Assembly: GCA_024349245.1 (NCBI GenBank)
Contig: JALDNG010000452.1
Span: forward strand, 1-64,000
Source of the DNA: Neodontobutis hainanensis
Taxonomy: Eukaryota > Chordata > Actinopteri > Gobiiformes > Odontobutidae
Length of the DNA stretch: 64,000 nucleotides
Direction of reading: 5' to 3'
Below, piece after piece: positions 62,001-64,000 of the stretch. A program made the translations under genes and the position numbers. The notes under the pieces were generated by a model. It was not told the origin of the DNA, made no database searches, and saw only the letters and a program-made list of their open reading frames with translations. Positions within the stretch are counted from its first letter, which is position 1. Each line of letters starts with the position of its first letter.

Positions 62001-64000
62001 GCAGTTAGAGCAGAGGAGGCAGAGGAGGCAGAGGAGGCAGAGAGACCAAAGGAGGCAGAGGCTACAGAGTGACTAGAGGAGGCAGAGGAGACAAAGAGAC
62101 CCAATGAGGCAGAGGCAACAAAGAGACCAGAGGAGGCAGAGGCAATAGAGAGACCAGTGGAGGCAGAGAGACCAGAGGAGGCAGAGGAGACAGAGAGACC
62201 AGAGGAGGCAGAGGCCACAGAGAGACGAGAGGAGGCAGAGGCCACAGAGAGACGAGAGTAAGCAGAAGAGGCAGAGAGATTAGAGGAGGAAGAGGCCACA
62301 GAAAGACCAGAAGAGGCAGAGAGTCCAGAGGATGCGGAGGCCATAGAGAGGCCAGAGGAGGCAGAGGCCACAAAGAGACCAGAGGAGGCAGAGGCCACAG
62401 AGAGTTCAGAGGAGGCAGAGGAAACAGAGAGACCAGAGGAGGCAGAGGCCACAGAGAGACGAGCGGAAGCAGAGGCAAGAGAGAGACCAGTGGAGGCAGA
62501 GAGACCAGAGGGGGCATAGGAGGCAGACAGACAAGAGAAGGCAGCGGCCACAGAGAGACCAGAGGAGGCAGAGGCCACAGAGAGACCAGAGGAGGCAGAG
62601 GAGGCAGAGAGACCAGAGGAGGCAGAGCCCACAGTGAGACCAGAGGGGGCAGAGGCCACCGAGTGTTCAGAGGAGGCAGAAAGACAGAGAGGCAAGAGGA
62701 GGCAGAGACGAGAGGATGCAGAGGAGGCAGAGAGAGCAGAGGAGACCGAGGCCACAGAGAGACCAGAAGAGGCAGAGGCCACAGAGAGATGAGAGGATTG
62801 CAGAGGTCACAGAGAGACCAGTGGAGGTAGAGAGAGCAGAGGAGGCAGAGAAGGCAGAGAGACCAGTGGAGGCAGAGGAGACAGAGAGACCAGAGGAGGC
62901 AATGGGGCAGAGAGGCCACAGGAGGCAGAGGCCACCGAGAGTTCAGAGAAGGAAGAAAGACAGAGAGACCAAAGGAGGCAGAGTGATTAGAGGACGCATA
63001 GGAGGCAGAGAGACCAGAAAAGGCAGATGCCACAGAGAGACCAGAGGAGCCAGCGACAGCAGAGAGACCAGGGGAGGCAGAAAGACCAGAGAAGGCAGAG
63101 GACACAAAGAGACCAGAGGAGGCAGAGAGACAGAGAGACCAGAGGAGGCAGTTAGAGCAGAGGAGGCAGAGGAGGCAGAGAGACCAGAGGAGGCAGAGGC
63201 CACAGAGTGACTAGAGGAGGCAGAGGAGACAAAGAGACCCGAGGAGGCAGAGGCCACAGAGAGATCAGAGGAGGCAGAGGCAATAGAGAGACCAGTGCAG
63301 GCAGAGAGACCAGAGGGGGCATAGGAGGAAGACAGACAAGAGAAGGCAGCGGCCACAGAGAGACCAGAGGAGGCAGAGGCCACAGAGAGACGAGAGGAAG
63401 CAGAAGAGGCAGAGAGACCAGAGGAGGCAGAGGCCACAGAAAGACCAGAAGAGGCAGAGAGTCCAGAGGATGCAGAGGCCATAGAGAGGCCAGAGGAGAC
63501 AGAGGCCACAGAGGGACGAGCGGAAACAGAGGCAATAGAGAGGCCAGTGGAGGCATAGAGACCAGAGGGGGCATAGGAGGCAGACAGACAAGAGAAGGCA
63601 GCGGCCACAGAGAGACTAGAGGAGGCAGAGGCCACAGAGAGACCAGAGGAGGCAGAGGAGGCAGAGAGACCAGAGGAGGCAGAGCCCACAGTGAGAGGCA
63701 GAGGCAGAGGCCACCGAGAGTTCAGAGGCCACCGAGAGTTCAGAGGAGGCAGAAAGACAGAGAGGCAAGAGGAGGCAGAGAGATGAGAGGATGCAGAGGA
63801 GGCAGAGAGAGCAGAGGAGACCGAGGCCACAGAGAGACCAGAAGAGGCAGAGGCCACAGAGAGATGAGAGGAGGCAGAGGAGACAGAGAGAGCAGAGGAG
63901 GCAGAGGCCACGGAGAATCCAAAAGAGACATAGGCCACAGAGAGACCAGAGGATTGCATAGGTCACAGAGAGACCAGTGGAGGTAGAGAGAGCAGAGGAG
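56071..64000 (-). repeat. Repeat A': purine-rich (inverted) 9-bp-quantised minisatellite, right arm
   Basis: This is the reverse complement of repeat A. The + strand is purine-rich, built of AGAGAGACC, AGAGGAGGC and AGAGGCCAC blocks in 18- and 27-bp units. Long open frames occur on both strands for the same arithmetic reason as in the left arm. They give ERPEEAEAT or ETRGGRGHR nonapeptides on + and SGLSVASAS on -. No gene is supported. The array runs off the right end of the window. Its last bases are homologous to about positions 80-175 at the left end. Confidence 0.93.
58590..64000 (-). repeat. 2.8-kb higher-order repeat inside A'
   Basis: Variant landmarks recur with offsets of roughly 2.76-2.82 kb. 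CCACCGAGAGTTCAGAGGCC is near 60939 and 63709. The CAGTGGAGGTAGAGAGAGC variant preceded by GGATTGCATAGGTCAC is near 61190 and 63950, and by GGATTGCAGAGGTCAC near 59973 and 62790. An earlier CCACCGAGAGTTCAGAGGCC lies near 58593. Two nearly complete higher-order copies therefore occupy about 58.6-64.0 kb, extending past the window edge. Confidence 0.72.

Larger units (their letters stand above)
49200..64000 (-). repeat. Right arm of the giant inverted repeat (outer part)
   Basis: Read in reverse complement, this region follows 1-12002 in the same block order: C, B, C island, A. Exact anchors are the B/C junction with TGCATTTATGTAATG (about 7199 and its complement about 54050), the TATTGGTCGAAAACAG variant (about 7229 and 54025), the end of the C island with TGTCTGGGCCTTTAGCGC (about 5507 and 55930), and GCCAGATTAAAGTC (about 11878 and 49310). 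Paired coordinates sum to about 61.2-61.6 kb, with local indels. The homologous left arm is 1-12002. Confidence 0.9.

Overview
This window is eukaryotic satellite DNA, very probably from a teleost fish. It holds no host gene, tRNA, rRNA or CRISPR array that I can support. The fish assignment rests on the transposons: an L2/Maui-type LINE with the typical fish 3' end (a GATAAAAGCGTCTGC motif followed by TAAATG repeats), an RTE-like LINE ending in GATG repeats, a CR1/jockey-like LINE and a non-autonomous hAT element. Almost everything else is tandem repeat of three kinds. Repeat A is a pyrimidine-rich minisatellite built from 9-bp blocks (18- and 27-bp units). Repeat B is a satellite of three related monomers forming a higher-order unit of about 620 bp. 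Repeat C is a 23-bp minisatellite.

The layout is a giant inverted repeat. The left arm reads A (1-5345), a short C island (to 5510), B (5511-7193), then C (7194-31433). At 31434-31451 there is a short GTTAGG-type tract and the orientation flips. The right arm reads C' (31452-54060), B' (54061-55938), a C' island (to 56070) and A' (56071-64000), all reverse-complemented. The symmetry is real sequence homology, not just shared unit type. The B/C junction, individual odd repeat variants and their order are all mirrored, for example 11880-12002 with about 49200-49345, and 30140-30420 with about 31970-32230. Both arms run off or close to the window ends, so the palindrome is at least 64 kb long.

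The arms differ in what was added later. The left C array carries an 8-kb foreign block (12003-20027): AT-rich spacer, A-type repeat, and a hAT element that contains a truncated LINE that in turn contains an RTE-like LINE. A separate L2 LINE follows at 20586-24119. Four target-site duplications are visible, though the one around the CR1/jockey-like LINE is imperfect. The right C' array instead expanded by a 5.24-kb tandem duplication (about 38680-49155) that contains a 1.21-kb higher-order repeat.

The long open frames in A and C are by-products of repeat periodicity. A is quantised in multiples of 9 bp, so frame is never lost. The C consensus has no stop in any frame of one strand. The only true protein-coding remnants are the three LINE reverse-transcriptase regions, all broken by frameshifts and stops. 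The setting fits pericentromeric, subtelomeric or sex-chromosome heterochromatin, but the window alone cannot say which.
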